Source: Methylobacter tundripaludum
Lineage (GTDB): Bacteria > Pseudomonadota > Gammaproteobacteria > Methylococcales > Methylomonadaceae
Direction of reading: 5' to 3'
Length of the DNA stretch: 64,000 nt
Assembly (NCBI RefSeq): GCF_002934365.1
Contig: NZ_PTIY01000002.1
Span: 186,001 to 250,000 of the forward strand
This document shows, piece by piece, positions 9,309-18,207 of the stretch. The first letter of the stretch is position 1. Each line of letters starts with the position of its first letter. The notes under the pieces were generated by a model. It made no database searches and was not told the DNA's origin. It saw only the letters and a program-made list of their open reading frames with translations. The position numbers and the translations under genes are program-made.

Positions 9309-9644
9309 TCAAACAACGCCTAGGAACACTGCCAGTGTCCTATTAATGGCCAACATGTCTTCTTCGGTGATGTGTCCAAACACATCGCCAATTTTTTCTC
9401 GGGGTACGGTTTGCGCTTTATCTACCATAACTTCAGATGGTTTGCATAGCCCGTTTTTTTCGGTAGGTTTAATCGGAATCCGAAATAATGGCGTACCACG
9501 AAGATCGCTTGTTACAGGAAGGATGGTCACTGATGGATGTTCTGAAAATAGGTCGGACTGAATGATCAATGCGGGTCGTGGCTTGCCGTAAGCGCCTTGC
9601 AAAGCAATCGTGACCAGATCGCCACGCCTCGGTAACTGCTCCAT
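9309..9644 (-). CDS. MazF/PemK-like endoribonuclease toxin
   Basis: This is a predicted ribosome-independent mRNA interferase. The 111 residues match PemK/MazF length, with RRGDLVTIALQGAYGKPRPALIIQ at the N-terminus (the RGD and KPRPALI blocks typical of the fold), PVTSDLRGTPLFRIPI in the middle, and VMVDKAQTVPREKIGDVFG, where MazF proteins keep a D-Q/K-R segment. GGAGGT precedes the ATG at 9644. It lies 32 bases downstream of a small gene of the MazE-like DUF3018 type and shares its orientation, so the pair forms a type II toxin-antitoxin operon transcribed from the promoter at 9905-9945. The toxin is intact. Target specificity cannot be inferred. Confidence 0.85.
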   Translation of the reverse strand: MEQLPRRGDLVTIALQGAYGKPRPALIIQSDLFSEHPSVTILPVTSDLRGTPLFRIPIKPTEKNGLCKPSEVMVDKAQTVPREKIGDVFGHITEEDMLAINRTLAVFLGVV

Positions 9645-9676
9645 GCGTTACTCTACCTCCTGCATCCATGCCGCCG

Positions 9677-9889
9677 TCATTCCCAACCCTCTGTGTCCGC
9701 CGAAGCCTCCAGCCAATTCAATGTATCGGCTTCTTGGGAGTCGCCGCGTAGAGCAAGCGACTGGCGGCGGCATTCATCCGCAAAGTCGCTGCTCCGGGTA
9801 TCCGGCACCCAGATCTGAACGGGCCGCAGCCCGGAAGCTCGCAACCCTGCGCGATGCTTTTGTACGCGTGTGGCTACATTGGTCTTCAT
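9677..9889 (-). CDS. MazE-like antitoxin (DUF3018 type)
   Basis: The 70-residue protein begins MKTNVATRVQKHRAGLRASG and continues into RPVQIWVPDTRSSDFADECRRQS, which is the DUF3018 signature of small antitoxins paired with MazF-like toxins. The N-terminal part should bind DNA and the acidic C-terminus (EASADTEGWE) should bind and inhibit the toxin. The ATG at 9889 has a strong AGGAGGG four bases upstream. The gene precedes the toxin, as is usual, and a 12-bp perfect palindrome at the promoter is a natural autoregulatory operator. Confidence 0.82.
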   Translation of the reverse strand: MKTNVATRVQKHRAGLRASGLRPVQIWVPDTRSSDFADECRRQSLALRGDSQEADTLNWLEASADTEGWE

Positions 9890-9904
9890 AAGCCCTCCTA
9901 ATGA

Positions 9905-9945
9905 GTTACATGTAACATTCTAGTGCAATATCACATGCACCTCAA
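9905..9945 (-). promoter_or_regulatory. Toxin-antitoxin promoter with operator palindrome
   Basis: On the minus strand TTGAGG (complement of 9940-9945) and TAGAAT (complement of 9917-9922) are separated by exactly 17 bases, a good sigma-70 promoter. The perfect palindrome GTTACATGTAAC at 9905-9916 directly follows the -10 box and would cover the transcription start, as expected for antitoxin autorepression. The antitoxin ribosome-binding site lies just after it. Confidence 0.65.
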
Positions 9946-9994
9946 CGAAAAGCATTGGTTGTTCCGGTGTCTCGGCATTCAGTGGCTGGTGTAA

Positions 9995-11005
9995 CTATTT
10001 CATTGCCGCAACAATCGCATTGCCCATCTCAACCGTCCCGCATTTCGATTGCGGGTTAAGGTCCGGCGTAACAAACTTGCCTTCTTTGACTACTTTTTCA
10101 ACGGCTGTTTGGATTTTATCCGCCGCGTCGTGTTCGCCGAGATGATGCAGCATCATGACTCCTGCCATGATAACGGCGGTAGGATTAGCCAGGTTCTTGC
10201 CGGTGATGTCCGGTGCGCTGCCATGCACGGCTTCGAATAATGCCGCATCGGTGCCGATATTGGCGCCGGGAATCAAGCCCAGTCCTCCTACCAGACCGGC
10301 GGTCAAATCGGACAGGATGTCGCCGAACATGTTGGTGCAGACGATCACATCAAACTGGGTCGGGTCCATCACCATGTGCATGCAGGCTGCATCGATGATT
10401 TTTTCGTCAAACTGAATGTCGGGATATTTCGGGGCGATTTCCCTGGCGACATCCAGAAACAAGCCTTGGGTGTATTTTAAAATATTGGCTTTATGGCAAA
10501 CGGTGACTTTTTTGCGGTTGTTGTCCCGTGCGTATTTAAAGGCATACTCGATAATCCTTTCCGATCCTGCCCGGGTGACGACGGCCAGACTTTCAGCGAT
10601 GTCTTTTTTAGGCGTCAGGTAATGTTCGAGTCCTGCGTAGAGCCCTTCGGTATTTTCCCTGACGATCACAATATCGACATTATCGAAACGGGTTTGTACG
10701 CCCGGCCAGTTTTTGGCGGGGCGGACATTGGCGTACAGATCGTATTTTTGTCGCAACGCCACGTTAATGCTTCTAAAACCCGTGCCGACTACCGTGGTCA
10801 GCGGGCCTTTAAACGCCAGACGGGTTTTGTCTATTGACGCCATGGTTTCATCCGGCAGCGGTGTGCCGAACTGTTCGAAAGCGGCCAAACCGGCATACGC
10901 TTCTTCCCACTGAATTTTTACGCCGGACGCATCAATAACTTTTACAGCCTCATCCATTATCGATGGGCCGATACCATCGCCTTTTATTAACGTAACTGCG
11001 TGCAT
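9995..11005 (-). CDS. NAD-type isocitrate dehydrogenase
   Basis: It oxidatively decarboxylates isocitrate to 2-oxoglutarate in the TCA cycle. The 336 residues belong to the isocitrate/isopropylmalate dehydrogenase fold. Substrate-site blocks GDGIGPSI, FRSINVALRQKYDLYANVRP and ENTEGLYAGLEH favour isocitrate, and D-x3-D metal ligands occur near NMFGDILSDL. The cofactor loop reads HGSAPDIT, with Asp-Ile where NADP enzymes have Lys-Tyr, which indicates NAD use. GGAGA precedes the ATG at 11005. A TATAAT (complement of 11038-11043) may be its -10 box. It is transcribed away from the NADP-type icd next door. Isopropylmalate dehydrogenase is the main alternative and is less likely because of the ENTEGLYAG motif and the context. 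Confidence 0.88.
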   Translation of the reverse strand: MHAVTLIKGDGIGPSIMDEAVKVIDASGVKIQWEEAYAGLAAFEQFGTPLPDETMASIDKTRLAFKGPLTTVVGTGFRSINVALRQKYDLYANVRPAKNWPGVQTRFDNVDIVIVRENTEGLYAGLEHYLTPKKDIAESLAVVTRAGSERIIEYAFKYARDNNRKKVTVCHKANILKYTQGLFLDVAREIAPKYPDIQFDEKIIDAACMHMVMDPTQFDVIVCTNMFGDILSDLTAGLVGGLGLIPGANIGTDAALFEAVHGSAPDITGKNLANPTAVIMAGVMMLHHLGEHDAADKIQTAVEKVVKEGKFVTPDLNPQSKCGTVEMGNAIVAAMK

Positions 11006-11213
11006 TCATTTCTCCATCAAATTAAAAAAAACAGCTAATTATAGTGCTTTAGGCCGGTCTTTATCCAGTTGCAGAGCTTAAATGATGCAAATCGGCGTGC
11101 TTTTGTTATGATGAAAAAAGTCCGTGGAGACGTCGTCTAATGCGCCTACTGTTGGTGCGGTTCGACGTCGCTACCTTATGCAGCATTACTCAATGTTATT
11201 TGAAGGAGTTGTT

Positions 11214-12512
11214 ATGGCTAGTCTTACGCTCAATCCACCCCCAAACGGCAGCGCGATTACCGTACAAAACGGCAAGCTTGTGGTGCCGGATAATCCGATT
11301 ATTCCTTTTATCGAGGGCGACGGTACAGGGCCGGATATTTGGCGCGCCGCCGTCCGCGTTTTGGACGCGGCCGTTGCAAGCGCCTATTCCGGGCAAAAGA
11401 AAATTCACTGGATGGAAGTGTATGCAGGAGAAAAGGCTAACCGGCTGTTTGATACCTGGCTTCCCGATGAAACGGTCGAGGCCTGCAAGAACTATCTGGT
11501 ATCCATTAAAGGCCCGTTAACCACACCGGTAGGCGGCGGTATCAGTTCCCTTAATGTAGCTTTGCGCCAGTTACTGGATATGTATGTGTGTTTACGTCCG
11601 GTCAGATGGTTTAAGGGCGTACCCTCGCCGGTAAAAAATCCCGGAGCTGTCGATATGGTCATATTCAGGGAAAATACCGAGGACATCTACGCCGGTATCG
11701 AGTTTGAACAGGGCGGCGATGAGGCAAAGATTTTCCTGAATCTGCTGAAAGAGAATTTTCCCAAGCAATACGCAAAAATCCGTTTCCCGGAATCTTCGGG
11801 CATAGGCGTAAAACCGGTGTCGCGGGAAGGCACGGAGCGTCTGGTTCGTTCGGCTATCGATTATGCGATCGTCAATAAGCGCAAATCGCTGACGATTGTC
11901 CATAAAGGCAATATTATGAAATACACCGAAGGGGCGTTTCGTAAATGGGCTTATGAGTTGGCGGAACGCGAATATCCCGAGCAGATTTATACCTGGGGAC
12001 ACTGGGAGAAAACCCGCGCCGAGTTCGGCGTAGAGGCGGCAAACAAGGTGCAGGCCGAGGCCTTGGCAAAAGGCCGCATTTTTATTAAAGATGCGATCGC
12101 GGATATCACCTTGCAGCAGGTTTTGACCCGGCCCGAGGACTTCGATGTGATCGCCACCTTGAATTTGAACGGCGACTATTTGTCCGATGCCCTGGCCGCG
12201 CAAGTCGGCGGTATCGGCATTGCGCCCGGCGGCAATATCAACTATCAAACCGGTACTGCTGTGTTTGAGGCTACGCACGGAACGGCGCCCAAGTATGCCG
12301 ATCTGGACAAGGTCAATCCGGGCTCGCTAATCCTGTCCGGCGAAATGATGCTGCGCTATTTGGGTTGGACCGAGGCCGCCGATGCGATCATTAATGCGAT
12401 GGATGCCGCTATCTCCAGTAAACGGGTGACGTATGATTTTGCCCGGCTGATGGATGGGGCTACAGAAGTCAAATGCAGCGAGTTTGCGGATGTATTGATT
12501 GAGAATCTTTGA
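11214..12512 (+). CDS. icd: NADP-dependent isocitrate dehydrogenase
   Basis: This is the homodimeric E. coli-type enzyme, decarboxylating isocitrate to 2-oxoglutarate with NADP. I start at the ATG at 11214, preceded by GAAGGAG five bases upstream, giving 432 residues; the open frame extends 30 codons further upstream without homologous character. [12 protein letters not shown] carries the substrate serine that AceK phosphorylates in E. coli. [14 protein letters not shown] follows, and the cofactor loop HGTAPKYA holds the Lys-Tyr pair that selects NADP. A TGTTATGAT extended -10 lies at 11104-11112. Having this gene divergent from an NAD-type enzyme of the same step is unusual. Confidence 0.95.
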   Translation: MASLTLNPPPNGSAITVQNGKLVVPDNPIIPFIEGDGTGPDIWRAAVRVLDAAVASAYSGQKKIHWMEVYAGEKANRLFDTWLPDETVEACKNYLVSIKGPLTTPVGGGISSLNVALRQLLDMYVCLRPVRWFKGVPSPVKNPGAVDMVIFRENTEDIYAGIEFEQGGDEAKIFLNLLKENFPKQYAKIRFPESSGIGVKPVSREGTERLVRSAIDYAIVNKRKSLTIVHKGNIMKYTEGAFRKWAYELAEREYPEQIYTWGHWEKTRAEFGVEAANKVQAEALAKGRIFIKDAIADITLQQVLTRPEDFDVIATLNLNGDYLSDALAAQVGGIGIAPGGNINYQTGTAVFEATHGTAPKYADLDKVNPGSLILSGEMMLRYLGWTEAADAIINAMDAAISSKRVTYDFARLMDGATEVKCSEFADVLIENL

Positions 12513-12542
12513 TTCCGGCAACTCCTTATTTTTGCGACCGGC

Positions 12543-12917
12543 TTATTTATTTAGCAGGGATTTTAGATCTGCAAATGGATTGTGAGTGGCGGCAGGCGCA
12601 GTCGATTTGCCTGCTGCCGAGCCGCCAAACCGGGTTTCTTCGTATCTTGAGTGTTCGTTGTCATGGCAATAAAGGCATAATAATTCCCAGTTGCTGCCGT
12701 CGGACGGGTTGTCGTCGTGGTTATGGTTTTTATGGTGTACGGTCAATTCGGTCAGGTTTTTATGGTCGAATTCGCGGGCGCAACGGCCGCAGACCCAAGG
12801 GTATAACTTAAGAGCCTGTCCGCGGTAAGATTGCTCCCTGAGTTCCTGATTGCGCCGTGCATCGGTCACGATTTTATCCAGCTTGCTTTTATCGGGTTGG
12901 ATTTTCTTGATAGTCAT
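12543..12917 (-). CDS. yajD: YajD-like HNH nuclease
   Basis: The 124-residue protein has a C-x2-C / C-x2-C zinc pair framing an HNH fold: CGRCAREF at about 43-50, LTVHHKNHNHDDNPSDGSNW at about 58-77 and LCLYCHDNEHSRY at about 80-92. This matches the YajD family, whose cellular role is not established. The N-terminus (KIQPDKSKLDKIVTDARRNQ) and the LREQSYRGQALKLYPWVC block are typical of the family. The C-terminal 30 residues are low-complexity and variable. It is convergent with icd, about 30 bases away, and nothing suggests it is mobile. Confidence 0.85.
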   Translation of the reverse strand: MTIKKIQPDKSKLDKIVTDARRNQELREQSYRGQALKLYPWVCGRCAREFDHKNLTELTVHHKNHNHDDNPSDGSNWELLCLYCHDNEHSRYEETRFGGSAAGKSTAPAATHNPFADLKSLLNK

Positions 12918-13124
12918 AACAATGTCTTCTGTAATATGCCGAAAAATAACGTTATTCGAGTTTGCCGGCTTTAATCCGCCGTGTCGATATGACCAAATTC
13001 TAACAGAAAAATATTAAAGAATAGTGACCAAACTTCTCAAGTGCCTGGATTTGAAAAATTAATAAGTAATGCCGGGTTAAAAAATTTATACTTAAACGAT
13101 GATTAATAAAGCTCAAGGTGGCTA

Positions 13125-13850
13125 GTGGACAAACGAACATTTACAAATCGGCTGGTCGTTCTCGATACCGAAACGACCGGGTTAAATCCGCAGGAAGGGC
13201 ACAGGATTATCGAGATAGGTTGCGTGGAGGTGGTTAATCGCCGCTTAACGGGCAAGCGCTTTCATACTTATATTAATCCCGAGCGCGTCATTGATGACGG
13301 CGCTATTGAGGTTCACGGCATCACTAATGAGTTTTTAGAGGATAAGCCGGTCTTTGCGAGCGTCGTGAAGGATTTTATTGCGTTTATTCAGGGGGGCGAG
13401 CTGGTCATTCATAATGCGCCGTTCGATGTCGGCTTTATTAATTATGAATTTTCACTGTTGAATAATGGCACAGGAACAGTCACCGATTACAGCAAAGTAT
13501 TCGATACGCTGACCTACGCCAGAAAAAAACATCCGGGGCAGCGTAACAGTCTGGATGCGCTGTGTAAACGCTACAGCATCGATAACAGTCACCGGGAGCT
13601 GCACGGCGCTTTGCTGGATGCTGAAATTCTGGCCGATGTGTTTTTGTTGATGACCGGCGGACAGTCTTCGTTGCTGGATGAGGGGCAGGCAAGGCCGGAA
13701 GAGGTGGTTGTAAACAGTGGGATTAAATATTTATCGGCGGATCGTCCTCCCTTAAAGGTCGTCCGTTGCACGGAGGAGGAATTAAACGCCCATCAACAGC
13801 GCCTGGAAGCGATTGAAAAAGCGGGCGGGGTTTGTATCTGGAATCAGTAG
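13125..13850 (+). CDS. dnaQ: DNA polymerase III epsilon subunit (proofreading exonuclease)
   Basis: This 3'-5' exonuclease proofreads the replicative polymerase. The 241 residues contain the DEDDh motifs: ExoI VLDTETTGLNPQEGHRIIEIG at about 12-32, ExoII HNAPFDVGFINYE at about 97-109 and ExoIII HRELHGALLDAEILAD at about 153-168. The C-terminal helix region that binds the alpha subunit follows, with a short basic end. The start is GTG at 13125, with AAGGTGG just upstream. In many gammaproteobacteria dnaQ lies beside rnhA; here it stands between yajD and deaD. Confidence 0.93.
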   Translation: MDKRTFTNRLVVLDTETTGLNPQEGHRIIEIGCVEVVNRRLTGKRFHTYINPERVIDDGAIEVHGITNEFLEDKPVFASVVKDFIAFIQGGELVIHNAPFDVGFINYEFSLLNNGTGTVTDYSKVFDTLTYARKKHPGQRNSLDALCKRYSIDNSHRELHGALLDAEILADVFLLMTGGQSSLLDEGQARPEEVVVNSGIKYLSADRPPLKVVRCTEEELNAHQQRLEAIEKAGGVCIWNQ

Positions 13851-13899
13851 TAAGCGGATCGATTAATATCGACCAAGCGGCGCGGATGCGATCAATGAT

Positions 13900-13925
13900 G
13901 GAGTCCAAAGCAAACTTTGGACTCC
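13900..13925. terminator. Perfect stem-loop between convergent dnaQ and deaD
   Basis: GGAGTCCAAAG at 13900-13910 pairs exactly with 13915-13925 around the four-base loop CAAA. It sits between convergent genes (dnaQ ends 13850, deaD ends 13968), so it is a likely bidirectional transcript-end hairpin. No strong T run flanks it. Confidence 0.55.
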
Positions 13926-13967
13926 TGAAATGAATGATAACGGGGAGGCGGCCAGTAGAGCTGTAGG

Positions 13968-15764
13968 TTATTCGCCGGCTTTCGGTTTGGCCCGTCTGGA
14001 TGTCGAACCTACTCTTTTTTTGCTTTTATCCACTTTTCTCGCGTCATCGTCGGTTTTCGCCGCTTTTTTAGCACTTTCATCCATTTTGGATATGTTAAGT
14101 TGCTGGCCGGCTACCCTGACTTTTTTCAGTTCCTGAAATAATTCTTTCGGCATACCCGCCGGTAATTCAACGGTACTGTAGTTGTCTTGTATTCTGATGC
14201 GGGCGATATGGTCGCCGTCGATGCCTGTTTCATTGGCTATGGCGCCAACGATATTACCGGGTTTTACGCCGTGGTTATGACCGACTTCAATGCGATACAT
14301 TTCCATTTCAATATTGGCCCCGCCCTCGAAGACGCGCTTTGGTTTGCGGTCTTTTTGAGGCCTGTCGGATCTCGATGATCTGTCGTCTCTATCTCTTGAC
14401 GGCCTGTCGTCCCGGCTGTCTTTGGATCTTTTCGGCGGGTTTTGCATTAACAGCGGCGTATCGCCCTGAACCAGTTTTGCCAGTGCGGCTGCTATTTCCA
14501 ACGCGCTGACATTGTGTTCCTGCTGGTATTGCTCTATCAATTGGCTGAAAAAGCTCAGCTCTTCCGCAGCCAGGGTGTCGGTAATGTTCTGTTTGAAACG
14601 GGAAATGCGTTTATTGTTAATAACTTCCGTTGAAGGCAAACCCATTTCTTCAACTTTTTGCTTGGTCGCCCTTTCGATATTATTCAGCAGATTTCTTTCC
14701 CTGGGAGCGATAAACAGGATGGCGTCGCCGGTGCGGCCCGCGCGTCCTGTTCTGCCGATACGGTGAACATAGGATTCGGTATCGTAAGGAATGTCATAGT
14801 TGACGACGTGGGTGATGCGGTCTACGTCCAGTCCGCGCGCGGCAACGTCAGTCGCTATCAAAATATCCAGTTTGCCGTTTTTCAGGTTGGCGATAGCGCG
14901 TTCCCGAAGTGCTTGAGACATGTCGCCGTTAATCGCGGCTGCCGAATAACCGCGCGCTTCCAGCTTTTCCGCCAGTTCAACGGTTGCGGTTTTGGTTCTG
15001 ACGAAGATAATCATGCCGTCAAAGGTTTCGACTTCCAGGATGCGGGTCAGTGCGTCCAGTTTGTGTATGCCGCTGACTAGCCAATAGCGTTGGCGTATGT
15101 TTTCAGCCGATGTGGTGGTGACTTTGATGGTGACATGCTCGGGTTCATGCAGGTATTGCTGAGCGATCTTGCGGATCACCGTAGGCATGGTCGCTGAAAA
15201 CAGCGCGATTTGTCTTTGTTCGGGGATTTGTTCAAGAATCCATTCCACGTCGTCAATAAAGCCCATGCGCAGCATTTCATCGGCTTCATCAAGAACCAGA
15301 TAGCCGAGCCCTTTCAGGTTAAGCGTGCCTTTACGCATATGATCCATGACCCGGCCAGGCGTGCCGACCACCACATGAGCGCCGCGCTTCAGCTGGCGTA
15401 ATTGGGTGCTGTAGTCCTGTCCGCCGTAGATGGGCAGCACATGGAAGCCTTTTAAATGCGCGGCATAACGTTGAAACGCTTCCGCCACCTGAATGGCCAG
15501 TTCGCGGGTTGGCGCCAGCACCAGCACTTGCGGGTCTTTTTGCTTCAGGTCGATGCGTGACAAAATGGGTAATGCAAACGCGGCGGTTTTGCCGGTTCCT
15601 GTTTGTGCTTGCCCCAGGACGTCTTTGCCTTGCAGTAGGAGCGGGATGGTTTGTGCTTGTATGGGTGAGGGTGTTTCATAACCGACATCTTTCAGTGCTC
15701 TTAGCACCGGTTCAATCAGGGCTAAATCACTAAAAGAGGGAAATGTTGAAACATCATTGGACAT
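13968..15764 (-). CDS. deaD: DEAD-box RNA helicase DeaD/CsdA
   Basis: It is an ATP-dependent RNA helicase for ribosome assembly and mRNA decay at low temperature. The 598 residues show the DEAD-box order: Q motif PSPIQAQTIP (about 33-42), AQTGTGKTA (about 54-62), PTRELA, TPGRV, VLDEADEM (about 156-163), FSATMP, then the second RecA domain with ARGLDVD and HRIGRTGRAGR. After about residue 440 comes a charged RDDRPSRDRDDRSSR tract, then a DbpA-type RNA-binding domain (YRIEVGHNHGVKPGNIVGAIANE, about 484-506) and a lysine-rich tail. This C-terminal layout separates DeaD from RhlB, RhlE and SrmB. The 120-base gap to yaiI must hold its promoter, transcribed divergently. Confidence 0.93.
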   Translation of the reverse strand: MSNDVSTFPSFSDLALIEPVLRALKDVGYETPSPIQAQTIPLLLQGKDVLGQAQTGTGKTAAFALPILSRIDLKQKDPQVLVLAPTRELAIQVAEAFQRYAAHLKGFHVLPIYGGQDYSTQLRQLKRGAHVVVGTPGRVMDHMRKGTLNLKGLGYLVLDEADEMLRMGFIDDVEWILEQIPEQRQIALFSATMPTVIRKIAQQYLHEPEHVTIKVTTTSAENIRQRYWLVSGIHKLDALTRILEVETFDGMIIFVRTKTATVELAEKLEARGYSAAAINGDMSQALRERAIANLKNGKLDILIATDVAARGLDVDRITHVVNYDIPYDTESYVHRIGRTGRAGRTGDAILFIAPRERNLLNNIERATKQKVEEMGLPSTEVINNKRISRFKQNITDTLAAEELSFFSQLIEQYQQEHNVSALEIAAALAKLVQGDTPLLMQNPPKRSKDSRDDRPSRDRDDRSSRSDRPQKDRKPKRVFEGGANIEMEMYRIEVGHNHGVKPGNIVGAIANETGIDGDHIARIRIQDNYSTVELPAGMPKELFQELKKVRVAGQQLNISKMDESAKKAAKTDDDARKVDKSKKRVGSTSRRAKPKAGE

Positions 15765-15885
15765 GGATTTACCTGTTGGAAATATAGAATGCGCGGATAG
15801 CGCGGAGAAATGTTTTGTATATCAGCGCATTATAACGCACTATATTAAAGTTTGCAGCTAAATTAACGGGACCAAGGGTTACATA

Positions 15886-16332
15886 ATGAGAATTTGGGTC
15901 GATGCGGACGCTTGTCCTAATATGGTTAAGGATATTTTATTCCGCGCGGCGGAACGAAAACAGGTGCCGCTAACGCTGGTTGCCAATCAGTTTTTAACTG
16001 TACCTCCCTCCAAGGTCATCAAGGCGGTGCAGGTCTCTGGCGGTTTTGATGTGGCTGATAATTACATTGTCAAACATTTACAGGAAAATGATCTGGTTAT
16101 TACCGCCGATATTCCGCTGGCTGCTGAAGTGATAGCAAAAAATGCCCATGCGATTAATCCTCGCGGCGAGCTTTACACCAAAGAAAATATCAGGGAGCGA
16201 TTAGCCATACGGGATTTTATGGAGGAAATGCGCAGTACCGGTCAAGCATCGGGAGGTCCGCCGCCTCTCGGTCAGCGAGAAAAACAGGATTTCGCCAATA
16301 CGCTGGATCGTTTTCTGGCTAAATACCGGTAA
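15886..16332 (+). CDS. yaiI: YaiI/YqxD family protein (UPF0178)
   Basis: The 148 residues match the YaiI/YqxD family: [24 protein letters not shown] at the N-terminus, [13 protein letters not shown] at about 55-67, [14 protein letters not shown] at about 75-88 and [14 protein letters not shown] near the end. The acidic residues (DADACP, DxAD, TADIP) form a PIN-like metal site, and a nuclease role has been proposed from fold, without direct proof. It is monocistronic and divergent from deaD. There is nothing unusual in its length or composition. Confidence 0.9.
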   Translation: MRIWVDADACPNMVKDILFRAAERKQVPLTLVANQFLTVPPSKVIKAVQVSGGFDVADNYIVKHLQENDLVITADIPLAAEVIAKNAHAINPRGELYTKENIRERLAIRDFMEEMRSTGQASGGPPPLGQREKQDFANTLDRFLAKYR

Positions 16333-16410
16333 AATGTTAGCTGGGTATCCAGATAAACTCCGTCCGTCTAGTGCTTGCATGTTGGCTTTGTTGGGTCGAA
16401 TTCATTCATT

Positions 16411-16434
16411 TAGGGGCGGATAAATCCGCCCCTA
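16411..16434. repeat. Dispersed palindrome, GGGGCGG type
   Basis: TAGGGGCGGAT at 16411-16421 is exactly complementary to 16424-16434, with only AA between. It lies between yaiI and dapA, just upstream of the dapA promoter. Related TAGGGGC or TAGGGC palindromes occur at 30860-30897 and 33770-33785, so it belongs to a dispersed intergenic family. It could also end yaiI transcription. Confidence 0.6.
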
Positions 16435-16448
16435 CAAAGTTATTTGCT

Positions 16449-16457
16449 TGTTATAAT
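16449..16457 (+). promoter_or_regulatory. Extended -10 promoter for dapA
   Basis: TGTTATAAT (TG-N-TATAAT) lies 43 bases before the dapA ATG. No good -35 is seen, which is tolerable for extended -10 promoters. Confidence 0.5.
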
Positions 16458-16499
16458 GTTTCCAGTTTTTAACTGTATTAATTCTGATCGAGAGATTTC

Positions 16500-17375
16500 A
16501 TGATTCAAGGTAGTATCGTAGCCTTAGTAACGCCGATGGATGAACGCGGTGCGGTGGATAAGGAAAGTTTAAAAAAGTTGGTGGAATTTCATATTGCAGA
16601 AGGAACGGACGCTTTGGTCGCCGTCGGCACCACAGGCGAGTCGGCGACGCTGGATGAGCATGAGCACTGTGATGTTATCAAGTCTATCGTTGATTATGCC
16701 GGCGGCAGGATACCGGTGATTGCCGGAACCGGCGCAAACGCGACGACCGAAGCGATCAATCTGACCCGGCTAGCCAAAGAAGCCGGCGCCGATGCCTGCC
16801 TGATCGTGACTCCTTATTACAACAAGCCTACTCAGGAAGGTTTGTACCTGCATTACAAGGCTATTGCCGATGCCGTCGATATTCCGCAGATTTTATATAA
16901 CGTGCCGGGGCGCACAGCCTGCGACATGTTGCCGGAAACCGTTGGCCGCTTGTCTCATATCAAGAACATCGTCGGCGTTAAAGAGGCGACCGGGGATTTG
17001 TCCAGGGTTAAAGCAATCCGCGATTTGACCGGTGATGATTTCGCAATCTACACCGGCGATGATGCGACCAGTCGTGAATTTTGCCTGCTGGGCGGCAACG
17101 GCAGCATTACCGTAACCGGTAATGTTGCGCCAAAGCTGGTGCATGAAATGATCATGGCGGCGATAGAGGGAGACAATGAAACGGCTTTAGCCATCGACAA
17201 AAAATTGATGTCGCTGCATAAGAACCTGTTTATTCAGTCCAATCCGATTCCGGTCAAATGGGCGGTTGCCGAGATGGGGTTGATGGGCAAAGGCATACGC
17301 TTACCTCTAACTTGGCTGACCGAAGATTGCTTCGACGCGGTTCGAGACGCGATGCGTCAGGCCGAAGTTGTTTGA
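16500..17375 (+). CDS. dapA: 4-hydroxy-tetrahydrodipicolinate synthase
   Basis: It condenses pyruvate with aspartate semialdehyde, the first committed step of lysine and diaminopimelate synthesis, in the cytoplasm. The 291 residues match E. coli Dap[10 protein letters not shown] at about 43-51 carries the catalytic threonines, [12 protein letters not shown] at about 132-143 the tyrosine, and GVKEATGD at about 158-165 the Schiff-base lysine. The ATG at 16500 begins [17 protein letters not shown], a standard start. bamC follows 95 bases downstream, the classic gammaproteobacterial dapA-bamC order. Confidence 0.97.
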   Translation: MIQGSIVALVTPMDERGAVDKESLKKLVEFHIAEGTDALVAVGTTGESATLDEHEHCDVIKSIVDYAGGRIPVIAGTGANATTEAINLTRLAKEAGADACLIVTPYYNKPTQEGLYLHYKAIADAVDIPQILYNVPGRTACDMLPETVGRLSHIKNIVGVKEATGDLSRVKAIRDLTGDDFAIYTGDDATSREFCLLGGNGSITVTGNVAPKLVHEMIMAAIEGDNETALAIDKKLMSLHKNLFIQSNPIPVKWAVAEMGLMGKGIRLPLTWLTEDCFDAVRDAMRQAEVV

Positions 17376-17470
17376 AAGGTTAATGAAAGGTGAAAAGTGT
17401 AATAATTTTTTGAGCTTTGAACTGTCTTTGCCTGCTGAACAGTAACTAGCTAATACGTTACGAATACCTT

Positions 17471-18112
17471 ATGAAAATTAAAATCGGTTTACCCATTATT
17501 GTTGCTGTGTTGGTCAATCTATCGGCCTGCAGTTACATAAAAAATTTATTTCCTGACAAAGAAAAAGATTATCAGTTCACCACTGAAATTCCGCCGTTGG
17601 TCTTGCCGGCCGATCTTGCCGGCGACTCAATTAAAAACGTTCCTGCCGCCCCGGCTGCCGAGACCGTCGATGCGGCTCCAGCCGACCCGTCAACCGAAAC
17701 AGCGGCGGATATCGAGCGTAAATTTATCCAGATTGAACTGGTTGACGCCGAGGATGGGGCAAAGCGATTGCATATCGGTGCGCCGCCAAACCAGGCATGG
17801 CGTATAGTCGGCAAGGCATTGAGCCGGAACGCTCTTGAAGTGACCAACCGCAACCAGGACCAACGATTTTTTCAAGTCCAGTACGAGCCGAACAAACAGA
17901 AAGTGGAAGACGGATCTATTTGGGATGAGGGCGTCTTTTTTTTCGTTGGGCTTAATATCGATGAATACGAATATGTTCTCAAAATGGTGGAAAACAACCG
18001 GCAGACCGATGTCGTTATTCTGGATAAAGAACAGAAACCGGTGTCTGACGCAGGGAGTTTAAGTTTGTTGACACTGTTGTATGACACCATTAAGGCCGAT
18101 TTGGCTAAGTGA
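17471..18112 (+). CDS. bamC: BamC-like outer-membrane assembly lipoprotein
   Basis: It is a predicted lipoprotein of the BAM beta-barrel assembly complex. The signal peptide MKIKIGLPIIVAVLVNLSAC ends in a lipobox (LSAC, Cys20). An unstructured segment, KDYQFTTEIPPLVLPADL, follows, like the part of E. coli BamC that wraps around BamD. An alanine/proline-rich linker and one helix-grip domain (LHIGAPPNQAWRIVGKALSR onward) come next. At 213 residues it is shorter than the two-domain E. coli protein (about 344), so only one of the two C-terminal domains appears to be present. Position after dapA supports the call. Confidence 0.82.
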   Translation: MKIKIGLPIIVAVLVNLSACSYIKNLFPDKEKDYQFTTEIPPLVLPADLAGDSIKNVPAAPAAETVDAAPADPSTETAADIERKFIQIELVDAEDGAKRLHIGAPPNQAWRIVGKALSRNALEVTNRNQDQRFFQVQYEPNKQKVEDGSIWDEGVFFFVGLNIDEYEYVLKMVENNRQTDVVILDKEQKPVSDAGSLSLLTLLYDTIKADLAK

Positions 18113-18119
18113 TTTATCA

Positions 18120-18197
18120 GGCTAAAGGCTAAAGGCGAAACGGCTTTTTTAGCCCTTCGCCTTTAGCCTTTAGCCTTTGCCTTTTACCTTGAACCTT
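18120..18197. repeat. Heptamer-repeat hairpin after bamC
   Basis: Starting seven bases after the bamC stop, AAGGCTA-type heptamers are repeated on the left arm. After a short spacer with TTTTTT, the complementary heptamers (TTTAGCC) follow on the right arm, so the whole folds into one long hairpin. Further AAGG-complement units trail to 18197. Three similar elements lie after hflX, carB and greA. The hairpin with internal T run may also act as the dapA-bamC terminator. Confidence 0.65.
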
Positions 18198-18207
18198 ATT
18201 TTTACAC

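Noticed and set aside
11592-12278. 228-codon frame on the minus strand
   Set aside because: It is a shadow of icd; no ribosome-binding site or recognisable protein.
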